A stretch of 64,000 bases of DNA from Sinonovacula constricta (lineage: Eukaryota > Mollusca > Bivalvia > Cardiida > Solecurtidae): contig CM017558.1 in NCBI GenBank assembly GCA_007844125.1, positions 26,093,235-26,157,234 of the forward strand. The letters are read 5' to 3'. A program made the position numbers and the translations under genes. The stretch's first letter is position 1, and the number at the start of each line of letters is the position of its first letter. Below the pieces are notes generated by a model. That model was not told where the DNA came from, searched no databases, and saw nothing but the letters and a program-made list of their open reading frames with translations. Positions 36,150 through 48,146 of this stretch are shown one piece after another.

Positions 36150-37520
36150 GAACATGATGATGGTAAAAAGGGATATGTGTCATTCAGAAATTAAGCCAAT
36201 TTAACAGATTAAACAGATAATTTTATATTGTTTGTACCTGACTTTGGGAAAACATACATGGCTAATTGCTAGGTTTTTGTTTGTACTGGAATTTCTATAA
36301 GAAACAATGGCCATAGGATTACTTTCAGAAGCATTTTGTTAAAGAAGTAGACTCATTAGTGAATCATTGAAGCCAGTAGGCTTTTACCAGTTGAATGTGC
36401 ACTTTTCTTCAGTTATCAATTACGTGATCGCAACTACTACATCATGATGGAACCTGATGGAATCAAGCTGAAGATAATGTAATTGGAGGCCCAAAACAAC
36501 TACATTAAGAAGAAGCTAAGAAAGCTAACTTGTTGTATATGAGCTTAGCTAAAATATGTTTTATATGTTCACATTCACTGTGCTTTCGCAATAAGGAAGT
36601 TAAATATAATTAATAGAATATAATAATATTTTTTTTGTATTTGCATGCAAAAAGCTCAAAATAGTAAGTATTGTCTGATAGTAATCATATTTACTTGTTG
36701 AAAATTTTGTAATCTAAATGTTGCATATTATATATGTTTCATTTGGAAATCACGTAGGATTTGCAGAGAAAAAACAAATTTCTGTTACTTATATATACTT
36801 TGTCTTTCTTTACCTTTCATGTTTAAATTTCTTACCTACATTAATTTTATGGATTCATAATAGGTGAATTGTGTTACCTACCACAATACAAACCATCGAA
36901 CACGTTATTTCAATCCTGACTACTAAAAGATATACTGAGAAAGTTGTAATTTTATTCCTGCATAAAGTCCAAACTTTATAACCATTCATAACAAATTAGC
37001 ACAATCATTAACTCAAGAGACCTTCTCCATCTTGCTCTTTCTCAAAAGGTAAATAGACAAGTTTACCCATTTAAAAGTTTAAGAAGACAGCCAGAAAGTG
37101 TTATTTTGTACCATATTCACCAATGACTCGCCACAACAAATATGGAACATGTTTTCCGGATTTGAAGATTATTGATTATGTTTTATAGCAAATACAGTTG
37201 GTGCATCTCTTGATTAGTCAAATCTGTAAACAAACGCGTTTTGAGTGTAATTTGCAATAAATTGCTAAAATAAGAGCATCAAATACAATGTAGCATCAGT
37301 TCCTCTCATCATTATTGATATGGAAACTGGTTGTGTGTGCTCCGATACCTGCATGCATTGCACACAGCATGTGTCAGAGCCAATGTATCAGGATGTAAGA
37401 TAAATACGATTTGTTTCGACAGTAGACACATTAATCAATGCTTCTCAAAATAATTCTTAATAAACGTGCCAGTGATGTGTTTTCCAGAAATTCTTGTATG
37501 TATCGACATGAAAGGAAAAT
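36150..37520. other. intergenic, nothing recognised
   Basis: AT-rich DNA with no ORF, repeat or RNA gene that I can support. Confidence 0.65.
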
Positions 37521-37524
37521 AAAA

Positions 37525-39786
37525 ACGTGTTACCCTGTATCGCCGGGCAATCACGGCAACAGTATATTAGTGCGTGTCGTGTTACCCTGTATCGCCGTGC
37601 AATCACGGCAACATTATATTAGTGCGTGTCGTGTTACCTTGTATCGCCGAGCAATCACGGCAACATTATATTAGTGCGTGTCGTGTTACCCTGTATCGCC
37701 GTGCAATCACGGCAACATTTTATTAGTGAGTGTCGTGTTACCCTGTATCGCCGTGCATTCACGGCAACATTATATTAGTGAGTGAAGTGTTACCCTGTAT
37801 CGCCGTGCAATCACGGCAACATTATATTAGTGAGTGTCGTGTTACCTTGTATCGCCGAGCAATCACGGCAACATTATATTAGTGCGTGTCGTCTTACCCT
37901 GTATCGCCGTGCAATCACGGCAACATTATATTAGTGAGTGTCGTGTTACCCTGTATCGCCGTGCAATCACGGCAACTTTATATTAGTGTGTGTCGTGTTA
38001 CCCTGTATCGCCGTTCAATCACGGCAACATTATATTAGTGTGTGTCGTGTTACCCTGTATCGCCGTGCAATCACGGCAACTTTATATAAGTGTGTGTCGT
38101 GTTACCCTGTATCGCCGTGCAATCACGGCAACATAATATTAGTGAGTGTCGTGTTACTCTGTATCGCCGTGCAATCACGGCAACATTATATCAGTGAATG
38201 TCGTGTTACCCTGTATCGCCGGGCAATCACGGCAACATTGTATTAGTGAGTGAAGTGTTACCCTGTATCGCCGTACAATCACGGCAACATTATATTAGTA
38301 AGTGAAGTGTTACCCTGTATCGCCGTGCAATCACGGCAACATTATATTAGTGAGTGAAGTGTTACCCTGTATCGCCGTGCGATCACGGCAACATTATATT
38401 AGGGAGTAAAGTATTACCCTGTATTGCCGTGCGATCACGGCAACATTATATTAGTAAATGAAGTGTTACCCTGTATCGCCGTACAATCACGGCAACATTA
38501 TATTAGTAAGTGAAGTGTTACCCTGTATCGCCGTACAATCACGGCAACATTATATTAGGGAGTAAAGTGTTACCCTGTAACGCCGTGCGATCACGGTAAC
38601 ATTATATTAGTAAATGAAGTGTTACCCTGTATCGCCGTACAATCACGGCAACATTATATTAGTAAGTAAAGTGTTACCCTGTATCGCCGTGCGATCACGG
38701 CAACATTATATTAGGGAGTAAAGTGTTACCCTGTATCGCCGTGCGATCACGGTAACATTATATTAGTGAATGAAGTGTTACCCTGTATCGCCGTGTGATC
38801 ACGGCAACTTTATATTAGTGAGTGAAGTGTTACCTTGTATCGCCGTGTGATCACGGCAACATTATATTAGTGAGTGAAGTGTTACCCTGTATCGCCGTGC
38901 AATCACGGCAACATTATATTAGTGAATGAAGTGTTACCCTGTATCGCCGTGCAATCACGGCAACATTATATTAGTGAGTGAAGTGTTACCCTGTATCGCC
39001 GTGCAATCATGGCAACATTTTATTAGTGAGTGAAGTGTTACCCTGTATCGCCGTGCAATCACAGCAACATTATATTAGTGAGTGAAGTGTTACCCTGTAT
39101 TACCGTGCAATCACGGCAACATTATATTAGTGAGTGAAGTGTTACCCTGTATCGCCGTGCGATCATGTCAACATTATATTAGTGAGTGAAGTGTTACCCT
39201 GTATCGCCGTGCAATCACATTAACCATTATATTAGTGAATGAAGTGTTTCCCTGTATCGCCGTGTGATCATGGCAACATTATGTATGTGAGTGAAGTGTT
39301 ACCCTGTATCGCCGGGCGATCATGGCAACATTATATTAGTGAGTGAAGTGTTACCCTGTATTGCCGTGCGATCACGGCAACTTTATATTAGTGAGTGAAG
39401 TGTTACCCTGTATCGCCGTGCGATCATGGCACATTATATTAGTGAGTGAAATCTTACCCTGTATCGCCGTGCAATCACGGCAACATTATATTAGTGAGTG
39501 AAGTGTTACCCTGTATCGCCGTGCGATCATGGCAACATTATATTAGTGAGTGAAGTGTTACACTGTATCGCCGTGCAATCACGGCAGCATTATATTAGTG
39601 AGTGAAGTGTTACCCTGTATCGCCGTGCAACCACGGCAAAATTATATTAGTGAGTGAAGTGTTACCCTGTATCGCCGTGCAATCACGGCAACATTATATT
39701 AGTGAGTGAAGTGTTTCCCTGTATCGCCGTGTGATCATGGCAACATTATATTAGTGAGTGAAGTGTTACCCTGTATCGCCGGGCGC
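37525..39786. repeat. 52-bp minisatellite with a hairpin in each unit, about 43 copies
   Basis: Units of 52 bp: GTGTTACCCTGTATCGCCGT, GCAATCACGGCAACATTATA, TTAGTGAGTGAA. Each contains GCCGTG, a 4-base loop (CAAT, CGAT or TGAT) and CACGGC, a perfect 6-bp stem. The first third uses GTGCGTGTC at the unit end, the rest GTGAGTGAA. It stops abruptly within a unit at GCCGGGCGCC. Short + strand ORFs are repeat artefacts. Confidence 0.95.
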
Positions 39787-39800
39787 CACAGTACACTCGG

Positions 39801-39838
39801 CATTTATTTATTTATTTATTTATTTTTTTATTTTTTAT
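39801..39838. repeat. (TTTA)n / T-rich microsatellite
   Basis: ATTTATTTATTTATTTATT followed by T-rich sequence, directly after the truncated end of the 52-bp array. Confidence 0.9.
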
Positions 39839-40077
39839 CCACAACGTTTAGATTGACACAAGACGCCCATACTGCAACGACGTCTCTACGTGTCATTGGG
39901 TGCACTCCCTTCATGGTTAATACGTGTAAATATGTGCACACTGTATTTAAACTAGTATGTAGTGAACGGTAAAAACATTTTCATCATTTATTACCATGCA
40001 TTGCTGTCATTGTTTATTTCAATCTCCGAATTGGCATAACTACGATCAAACATCCATCTGACATGGCATACAACAGT

Positions 40078-40086
40078 AAAGATTTT
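40078..40086. repeat. left target-site duplication of the fold-back element
   Basis: AAAGATTTT, repeated directly at 50760-50768. Because the neighbouring T and A are also shared, the true duplication could be read as 7, 9 or 11 bp. Confidence 0.75.
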
Positions 40087-43000
40087 AGGTTTGTGAAGTT
40101 AGCTGGGAATTGGGAATTGGGTATTGGGTATTCAATATCCAGATACAACCGAATACCCAGCCAGCTAGGAATTGGGTATTCGCGAATTCCTAGATACAAC
40201 CGAATACCCAGCTAGCTAGGTATTGGGTATTGAATATAGAGCTGCAGTCGTATTCCCAGCTGGCTAGGAATTGGGTATTCGAAATATCAATGCAGAGTTT
40301 GAATATCGTGCTAGACCTGAATACCTATCTGGCTGGGAATTGGGTATTCGAAATACATTCTGTAAAGAAACTATTCAAAGCAGATTTGAATATCGAGCTA
40401 GACCTGAATACCCAGCTGGCTGGGAATTGGGTATTCAAAATATTTTTATTATTTGAACAATTCAACGCAGAGTTTGAATATCGAGCTAGACCTGAATACC
40501 GAGCTGGCTGGGAATTGGGTATTCGAAATATTTTCTGTAAAAAAACTATTAAACGCAGAGTTTGAATATCGACCTAGAGCCGAATACCTATCTGGCTGGG
40601 AATTGGGTATTCAAAATATTTTTTTTTAATAGAAAACTTTTAAGCAGAGTTTGAATATCGAGCTAGACCTGAATACCTATCTGGCTGGGAATTGGGTATT
40701 CGAAATTTTTTTCTTATAGAAACAATTAAACGCAGATTCTGAATATCGAGCTAGACCTGAATACCGAGCTGGCTGGGAATTGGGTATTCGAAATATTTTC
40801 TGTAAAAATACTTTTAAACGCAGAGTTTGAATATCAAGCTAGAGCCGAATACCTATCTGGCTGGGAATTGGGTATTCGAAAAAAAAAATTTAATAGAAAC
40901 TTTTTAAGCAGAGTTTGAATATCGACCTAGAGCCGAATACCTATCTGGCTGGGAATTAGGTATTCAGAGTTTGAATATCGAGCTAGACCTGAATACCTAT
41001 CTGGCTGGGAATTGGGTATTCGAAAAAAAATTCTTATAGAAACAATTAAACGCAGATTCTGAATATCGAGCTAGACCTGAATACCGAGCTGGCTGGGAAT
41101 TGGGTATTCGAAATATTTTCTGTAAAAATACTTTTAAACGCAGAGTTTGAATATCGAGCTAGAGCCGAATACCTATCTGGCTGGGAATTGGGTATTCGAA
41201 AAAAAATTTTTAATAGAAACTTTTTAAGCAGAGTTTGAATATCGACCTAGAGCCGAATACCTATCTGGCTGGGAATTGGGTATTCAAAATACTTTTTTAA
41301 TAGAAACTTTTTAAGCAGAGTTTGAATATCGACCTAGAGCCGAATAGCTATCTGGCTGGGAATTGGATATTCGAAATTTTTTTTCTTATAGAAACAATTA
41401 AACGCAGAGTTTGAATATCGAGCTAGAGCCGAATACCTATCTGGCTGGGAATTGGGTATTCGAATTTTTTTTTTTTAATAGAAACTTTTTAAGCAGAGTT
41501 TGAATATCGACCTAGAGCCGAATACCTATCTGGCTGGGAATTGGGTATTCAAAATACTTTTTTAATAGAAACTTTTTAAGCAGAGTTTGAATATCGAGCT
41601 AGACCTGAATACCTATCTGGCTGGGAATTGGGTATTCGAAAAAGAATTCTTATACAAACAATTAAACGCAGATTCTGAATATCGAGCTAGACCTGAATAC
41701 CGAGCTGGCTGGGAATTGGGTATTCGAAATATTTTCTGTACAAATACTTTTAAACGCAGAGTTTGAATATCGAGCTAGAGCCGAATACCTATCTGGCTGG
41801 GAATTGGGTATTCAAAATATTTTTTTTTAATAGAAAACATTTAAGCAGAGTTTGAATATCGAGCTAGAGCCGAATACCTATCTGGCTGGGAATTGGGTAT
41901 TCAAATTTTTTTTCTTATAGAAACAATTAAACGCAGATTCTGAATATCGAGCTAGACCTGAATACCGAGCTGGCTGGGAATTGGGTATTCGAAATATTTT
42001 CTGTAAAAATACTTTTAAACGCAGAGTTTGAATATCGAGCTAGAGCCGAATACCTATCTGGCTGGGAATTGGGTATTCGAAAAATTTTTTTTAATTGAAA
42101 CTTTTTAAGCAGAGTTTGAATATCGACCTAGAGCCGAATACCTATCTGGCTGGGAATTGGGTATTCAAAATACTTTTTTAATAGAAACTTTTTAAGCAGA
42201 GTTTGAATATCGAGCTAGACCTGAATACCTATCTGGCTGGGAATTGGGTATTCGAAAAAAATTTCTTATAGAAACAGTTAAACGCAGATTCTGAATATCG
42301 AGCTAGACCTGAATACAGAGCTGGCTGGGAATTGGGTATTCGAAATATTTTCTGTAAAAATACTTTTAAACGCAGAGTTTGAATATCGAGCTAGAGCCGA
42401 ATACCTATCTGGCTGGGAATTGGGAATTCGAATTTTTTTTTTTTAATAGAAACTTTTTAAGCAGAGTTTGAATATCGACCTAGAGCCGAATACCTATCTG
42501 GCTGGGAATTGGGTAATCAAAATACTTTTTTTAATTGAAACTTTTTAAGCAGAGTTTGAATATCGAGCTAGACCTGAATACCTATCTGGCTGGGAATTGG
42601 GTATTCGAAAAAAAATTCTTATAGAAACAATTAAACGCAGATTCTGAATATCGAGCTAGACCTGAATACCGAGCTGGCTGGGAATTGGGTATTCGAAATA
42701 TTTTCTGTAAAAATACTTTTAAACGCAGAGTTTGAATATCGAGCTAGAGCCGAATACCTATCTGGCTGGGAATTGGGTATTCGAAAAATTTTTTTAATAG
42801 AAACTTTTTAAGCAGAGTTTGAATATCGACCTAGAGCCGAATACCTATCTGTCTGGGAATTGGGTATTCAAAATACTTTTTTAATAGAAACTTTTTAAGC
42901 AGAGTTTGAATATCGAGCTAGACCTGAATACCTATCTGGCTGGGAATTGGGTATTCGAAAAAAAATTCTTATAGAAACAATTAAACGCAGATTCTGAATA

Positions 43001-44723
43001 TCGAGCTAGACCTGAATACCGAGCTGGCTGGGAATTGGGTATTCGAAATATTTTCTGTAAAAATACTATTAAACGCAGAGTTTAAATATCGACCTAGAGC
43101 CGAATACCTATCTGGCTGGGAATTGGGTATTCAAAATATATTTTTTTTTAATAGAAAACTTTTAAGCAGAGTTTGAATATCGAGCTAGACCTGAATACCT
43201 ATCTGGCTGGGAATTGGGTATTCGAAATTTTTTTCTTATAGAAACAATTAAACGCAGATTCTGAATATCGAGCTAGACCTGAATACCGAGCTGGCTGGGA
43301 ATTGGGTATTCGAAATATTTTCTGTAAAAATACTTTTAAACGCAGAGTTTGAATATCGAGCTAGAGCCGAATACCTATCTGGCTGGGAATTGGGTATTCG
43401 AAAAAAAAAATTAATAGAAACTTTTTAAGCAGAGTTTGAATATCGACCTAGAGCCGAATACCTATCTGGCTGGGAATTGGGTATTAGAAAAAAAATTCTT
43501 ATAGAAACAATTAAACGCAGATTCTGAATATCGAGCTAGACCTGAATACCGAGCTGGCTGGGAATTGGGTATTCGAAATATTTTCTGTAAAAATACTTTT
43601 AAACGCAGAGTTTGAATATCGAGCTAGAGCCGAATACTTATCTGGCTGGGAATTGGGTATTCGAAAAAAATTTTTAATAGAAACTTTTTAAGCAGAGTTT
43701 GAATATCGACCTAGAGCCGAATACCTATCTGGCTGGGAATTGGGTATTCAAAAAAAAATTTTAATAGAAACTTTTTAAGCAGAGTTTGAATATCGAGCTA
43801 GACCTGAATACCTATCTGGCTGGGAATTGGGTATTTAAAATTTTTTTCTTATAGAAACAATTAAACGCAGATTCTGAATATCGAGCTAGACCTGAATACC
43901 GAGCTGGCTGGGAATTGGGTATTCGAAATATTTTCTGTAAAAATACTTTTAAACGCAGAGTTTGAATATCGAGCTAGAGCCGAATACCTATCTGGCTGGG
44001 AATTGGGTATTCGAAAAAAAATTTTAATAGAAACTTTTTAAGCAGAGTTTGAATATCGACCTAGAGCCGAATACCTATCTGGCTGGGAATTGGGTATTCA
44101 AAAAAAAATTTTAATAGAAACTTTTTAAGCAGAGTTTGAATATCGAGCTAGACCTGAATACCTATCTGGCTGGGAATTGGGTATTTAAAATTTTTTTCTT
44201 ATAGAAACAATTAAACGCAGATTCTGAATATCGAGCTAGACCTGAATACCGAGCTGGCTGGGAATTGGGTATTCGAAATATTTTCTGTAAAAATACTTTT
44301 AAACGCAGAGTTTGAATATCGAGCTAGAGCCGAATACCTATCTGGCTGGGAATTGGGTATTCGAAATTTTTTTTTTAATTGAAACTTTTTAAGCAGAGTT
44401 TGAATATCGACCTAGAGCCGAATACCTATCTGGCTGGGAATTGGGTATTCAAAATACTTTTTTTAATTGAAACTTTTTAAGCAGAGTATGAATATCTAGC
44501 TAGACCTGAATACCTATCTGGCTGGGAATTGGGTATTCGAAAAAAAATTCTTATAGAAACAATTAAACGCAGATTCTGAATATCGAGCTAGACCTGAATA
44601 CCGTGCTGGCTGGGAATTGGGTATTCGAAATATTTTCTGTAAAAATACTTTTAAACGCAGAGTTTGAATATCGAGCTAGAGCCGAATACCTATCTGGCTG
44701 GGAATTGGGTATTCGAAATATTT
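40087..44723. repeat. left arm: ~87-bp tandem units in a ~350-bp four-unit higher-order repeat
   Basis: Every unit has CTGGCTGGGAATTGGGTATTC and GAATATCGAGCTAGA. Four unit types alternate, distinguished by the linker (TTTTCTGTAAAAATACTTTTA; TTTTTAATAGAAACTTTTT in two kinds; TTCTTATAGAAACAATTAAA) and by GACCTGAATACC versus GAGCCGAATACC. The marker type recurs at about 350-354 bp in the inner half (for example near 43523, 43873, 44223 and 44574). Poly-A/T linkers vary by a few bases. Confidence 0.93.
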
Positions 44724-44749
44724 GCATATGCTACATACGGACAAATACA

Positions 44750-46080
44750 TTGCCATGCCATTGCGGGCATAAAAAAAATGTTGACTTATCGTCATATTGT
44801 TTTATTATCCGTAAGAAATTGTTGCCGACGGAGTCCGAATGATTTTTGCCGGCGATTAATTTAAGCATTTTAGGTGGGTATTTTGATCGGCATGCAGAAT
44901 AATGCAGACTCTATTTCCGACGGAAATAGAATGTTATAGACGGTGCAGCCGTTAGAGATCTCAATAAATATGCCGACGGAATGTTAATTTTGCAGACGAA
45001 GACTAAAATGTGTTTTACCAACAGTGGATTGAATAGTATTGCCGACGGAAACCGGAAATGTATTGCCGACGGATAATGTAAAATTTTGCCGACAGTGAAT
45101 TCAACAGTTTGCCTAGACTTGAAACGTGTTGCCGACTATGAATTAAATAATTGATAAATTCTGTGATACCTTTGGCGACAGTGACATTTTTGATTATGAC
45201 GGATCATTGACGAATGTTGCCGACGGATACTTTAATTAAGCATTTTAGGTGGGTATTTTGATCGGCATGCAGAATAATGCAGACTCTATTTCCGATGGAA
45301 ATAGAATGTTATAGACGGTGCAGCCGTTAGAGATCTCAATAAATATGCCGACGGAATGTTAATTTTGCAGACGAAGACTAAAATGTGTTTTACCAACAGT
45401 GGATTGAATAGTATTGCCGACGGAAACCGGAAATGTATTGCCGACGGATAATGTAAAATTTTGCCGACAGTGAATTCAACAGTTTGCCTAGACTTGAAAC
45501 GTGTTGCCGACTATGAATTAAATAATTGATAAATTCTGTGATACCTTTGGCGACAGTGACATTTTTGATTATGACGGATCATTGACGAATGTTGCCGACG
45601 GATACTTTAATTAAGCATTTTAGGTGGGTATTTTGATCGGCATGCAGAATAATGCAGACTCTATTTCCGACGGAAATAGAATGTTATAGACGGTGCAGCC
45701 GTTAGAGATCTCAATAAATATGCCGACGGAGTGTTAATTTTGCTGACGAAGACTAAAATGTGTTTTACCAATAGTGGATTGAAGAGTATTGCCGACGGAA
45801 ACCGGAAATGTATTGCCGACGGATAATGTAAAATTTTGCCGACAGTGAATTCAACAGTTTGCCTAGACTTGAAACGTGTTGCCGACTATGAATTAAATAA
45901 TTGATAAATTCTGTGATACCTTTGGCGACAGTGACATTTTTGATTATGACGGATGATTGACGAATGTTGCCGACGGATACTTTAATTGTGTTGCCGACGA
46001 AGACATAAAAAGTTGTACCGTAGACATCTAAAACATTGTTGCTGAGAGTGACATAGACAGTTTACCAATGGCTGAAGAGA
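44750..46080. repeat. core of fold-back element: three 375-bp tandem copies rich in GCCGACGG
   Basis: Copies begin TTAAGCATTTTAGGTGGGTA at 44861, 45236 and 45611, exactly 375 bp apart, and are almost identical. Inside each, TTGCCGACGGA and near variants recur every ~25-30 bp, and the same motif continues outside the copies on both sides (to about 44825 and 46080). An old short-period repeat was therefore later triplicated. Confidence 0.93.
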
Positions 46081-47315
46081 TTTTCATTTTGATGATGAAG
46101 GTGACCTTTCCATTTATGTTGTCGTTGAAGCAGTTCCTAGATTTCGGTCAAACCTGTTTGTTCCTTTTAGTGTTAGTGTACTCAAGACAAAAGTGCTTAT
46201 TGTCTGTTGTACCTTGAGCACAGCGCTGTCAGGCTGGTGTTGCTTTAAGTTCCAAATCGCCATAAATAGTTTTTAAAGATAACACTGCATATACCCCATA
46301 TCTTCCTTGATTAGTTTGCAACAAAATATTTCCCTTCAAAAATAAGATTGTAAGTGATCGATTTTCAAATTAGGGATGGGTGTAGGGATGACCCTGCATG
46401 AATGTAGGGCACTAGATCTCCCTAGTTATGTCCCGCCCGGCGCATACTTAGACCGCGTGCTACACAAAGGGTGCGGAGACTAAGCATGTATTTGGGTTGG
46501 AGAGAAAGGCGAGTTTGTACTATTTGTGGTTACTATGTACGGAAGAGGATATCCACCAATTTTCTTATTACTATTTCTAACTTTCAATACATAGATTAGT
46601 TACATCTAATGTCAAATTGTAGATTGCAACATCGCGCATGCTAAATACCGCTATCTAATTACATCCTAAATTTTATAAACTAGTATCACATGAAAATGTT
46701 CACATTTCAACATTACATTTGAACAATTTCACATTTCCTGCATATACAAATTACAAATCGCTGGGAGAATCACGAATACATTTTACATTTCTTGAATCTA
46801 ATTTACAAGTTACTAATCTAGAGGCGCAAATTTAAAATGTACATTGCATAACACCAGTTCGACAATAGGACGCAAAGGGCGCTTCTAACACGGGAATGTC
46901 CATCTACAAACAGAATGTACAGCTTCAATTCGTCCGCGTTCGTCTGTATTTCCAAGTTGTGAGTTTCTTACTGACAGAATCAGACACACGTATTATTTTT
47001 GTGCTATACAATTTTAGGGATATTATTCTGTAATTAAATGGGGATCATGATATGACTACTTATACATATATCATTCGTGACATGTACTGTAGACATGCAC
47101 CAATAAAAGTCGGTCCATATTTACACGTCTCTACTTTTTCCTCAAACTGTATGAATCGGTTCAAATAGTGTTCGCATAATTTTATCTCTCAGGTCGAGAT
47201 CTGACAGCCCCTACACTACCGCCCCACCCCCCAATCCCCTATCAACCTCTCTGGCCCCACCCGTTTTCATTTAACTGCATAAAACTGCATATATCCAAAT
47301 TTAACCGGAGTGATC

Positions 47316-47415
47316 CGAGCTGGCAAAATTCCGTTACCGGTACAAAGTATTGAGTTCGAACCCAAGACCTCCTCCGTAATCAGGTGCTCTACCACCTGGT
47401 CTACCTGGGCAGAGA
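47316..47415 (-). mobile_element. tRNA-derived SINE head, copy 1
   Basis: On the minus strand, GTAGACCAGGTGGTAGAGCA (A box and D arm) is followed by GTCTTGGGTTCGAACTC (B box), then a body CCGGTAACGGAATTTTGCCAG. That body is shared, in diverged form, with the copy 200 bp away. Confidence 0.65.
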
Positions 47416-47521
47416 GCTTTTAACCTTCCTTATATTAAGCCAAGCATCAACAGAACTACCAGTACCTAGCCTTTTCCTGCTCCACAGGGTTCTCTGAAGA
47501 ACCCATTCTGACGCCACTAAA

Positions 47522-47615
47522 AAAGCTGGAAAAATCCTATTACCGAGGGCGGGGGTCGAACCCAAGACCTCCTGCTCTTGAGGCAGGTGTTCTAGCAACT
47601 GTGCTACATTATCAC
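47522..47615 (-). mobile_element. tRNA-Leu-like SINE head, copy 2
   Basis: On the minus strand, GTAGCACAGTTGCTAGAACA (A box) is followed by a good anticodon stem-loop, CCTGC-CTCAAGA-GCAGG, with CAA in the anticodon position, and by GGGTTCGACCCCC (B box). The body GGTAATAGGATTTTTCCAGC matches copy 1. The leucine-like anticodon suggests the ancestral tRNA. The 65-codon ORF here is a shadow. Confidence 0.7.
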
Positions 47616-48146
47616 CTGATCTGGGGAAAGCATGTTCACTACATCACGTACCCCTGTTGATGTAGTTCAATTTCAATGCACTGTAAATCCGAATGCGAAT
47701 GTGTTAGTATGTTCATCTGGAAAAGTCCGTTACGTATATTAAATTGGATTGAATGTGGGGTTTTAAGAAATCAAAGACTTAAATGGTAAAATTACTTGCA
47801 GAATTATAAAACATTCATTAATAACTACTTTAGGCAAAAGACAACGCGTTTAATTTGATGCCAAATAACGTTGGCTGTTTTTTATTGTATCTCTTTTGAA
47901 GAATCATTTATGATTCCGTTCTATATTTATTTATGTGGTACCGACAGCTAGCGTCTGAAGGTTGTCAGTTCTTAACTTATACATTAGTAATTTGTGACTT
48001 GAGAATTGTGACTTTGAGTTTTGTAACTTGTAAAATGTAAGCGAACATAAAATGTGTGACCTGATAAGTGAGACTTGAGATTTGTAATTTCCAAATTGAA
48101 TACGAGAAATAGATACAGGTAAAAACGAAGGTGTTTATGCAAAGCT

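Larger units (their letters stand above)
46081..48146. other. rest of fold-back core, non-coding
   Basis: No transposase, integrase or other long frame is present. It contains the two SINE-like tRNA heads listed separately and, near 47985-48100, short TTGTGACTTGAGA-type repeats before the right arm begins. Confidence 0.65.

Noticed and set aside
37438..39972. CRISPR array with hairpin repeats
   Set aside because: The 52-bp units are contiguous with no unique spacers, there are no cas genes, and the window is eukaryotic. It is a minisatellite.
40230..40565. ORFs in the fold-back arms as transposase
   Set aside because: They are translations of the ~87-bp tandem unit (repeated EFEYRARPEY...GWELGI) and appear in mirrored form in both arms; no catalytic motif.
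47401..47615. Functional tRNA-Leu(CAA) gene
   Set aside because: The anticodon arm and B box are good, but the acceptor stem does not pair, the A box is off consensus and a second diverged copy with the same non-tRNA body lies 200 bp away. SINE head fits better.
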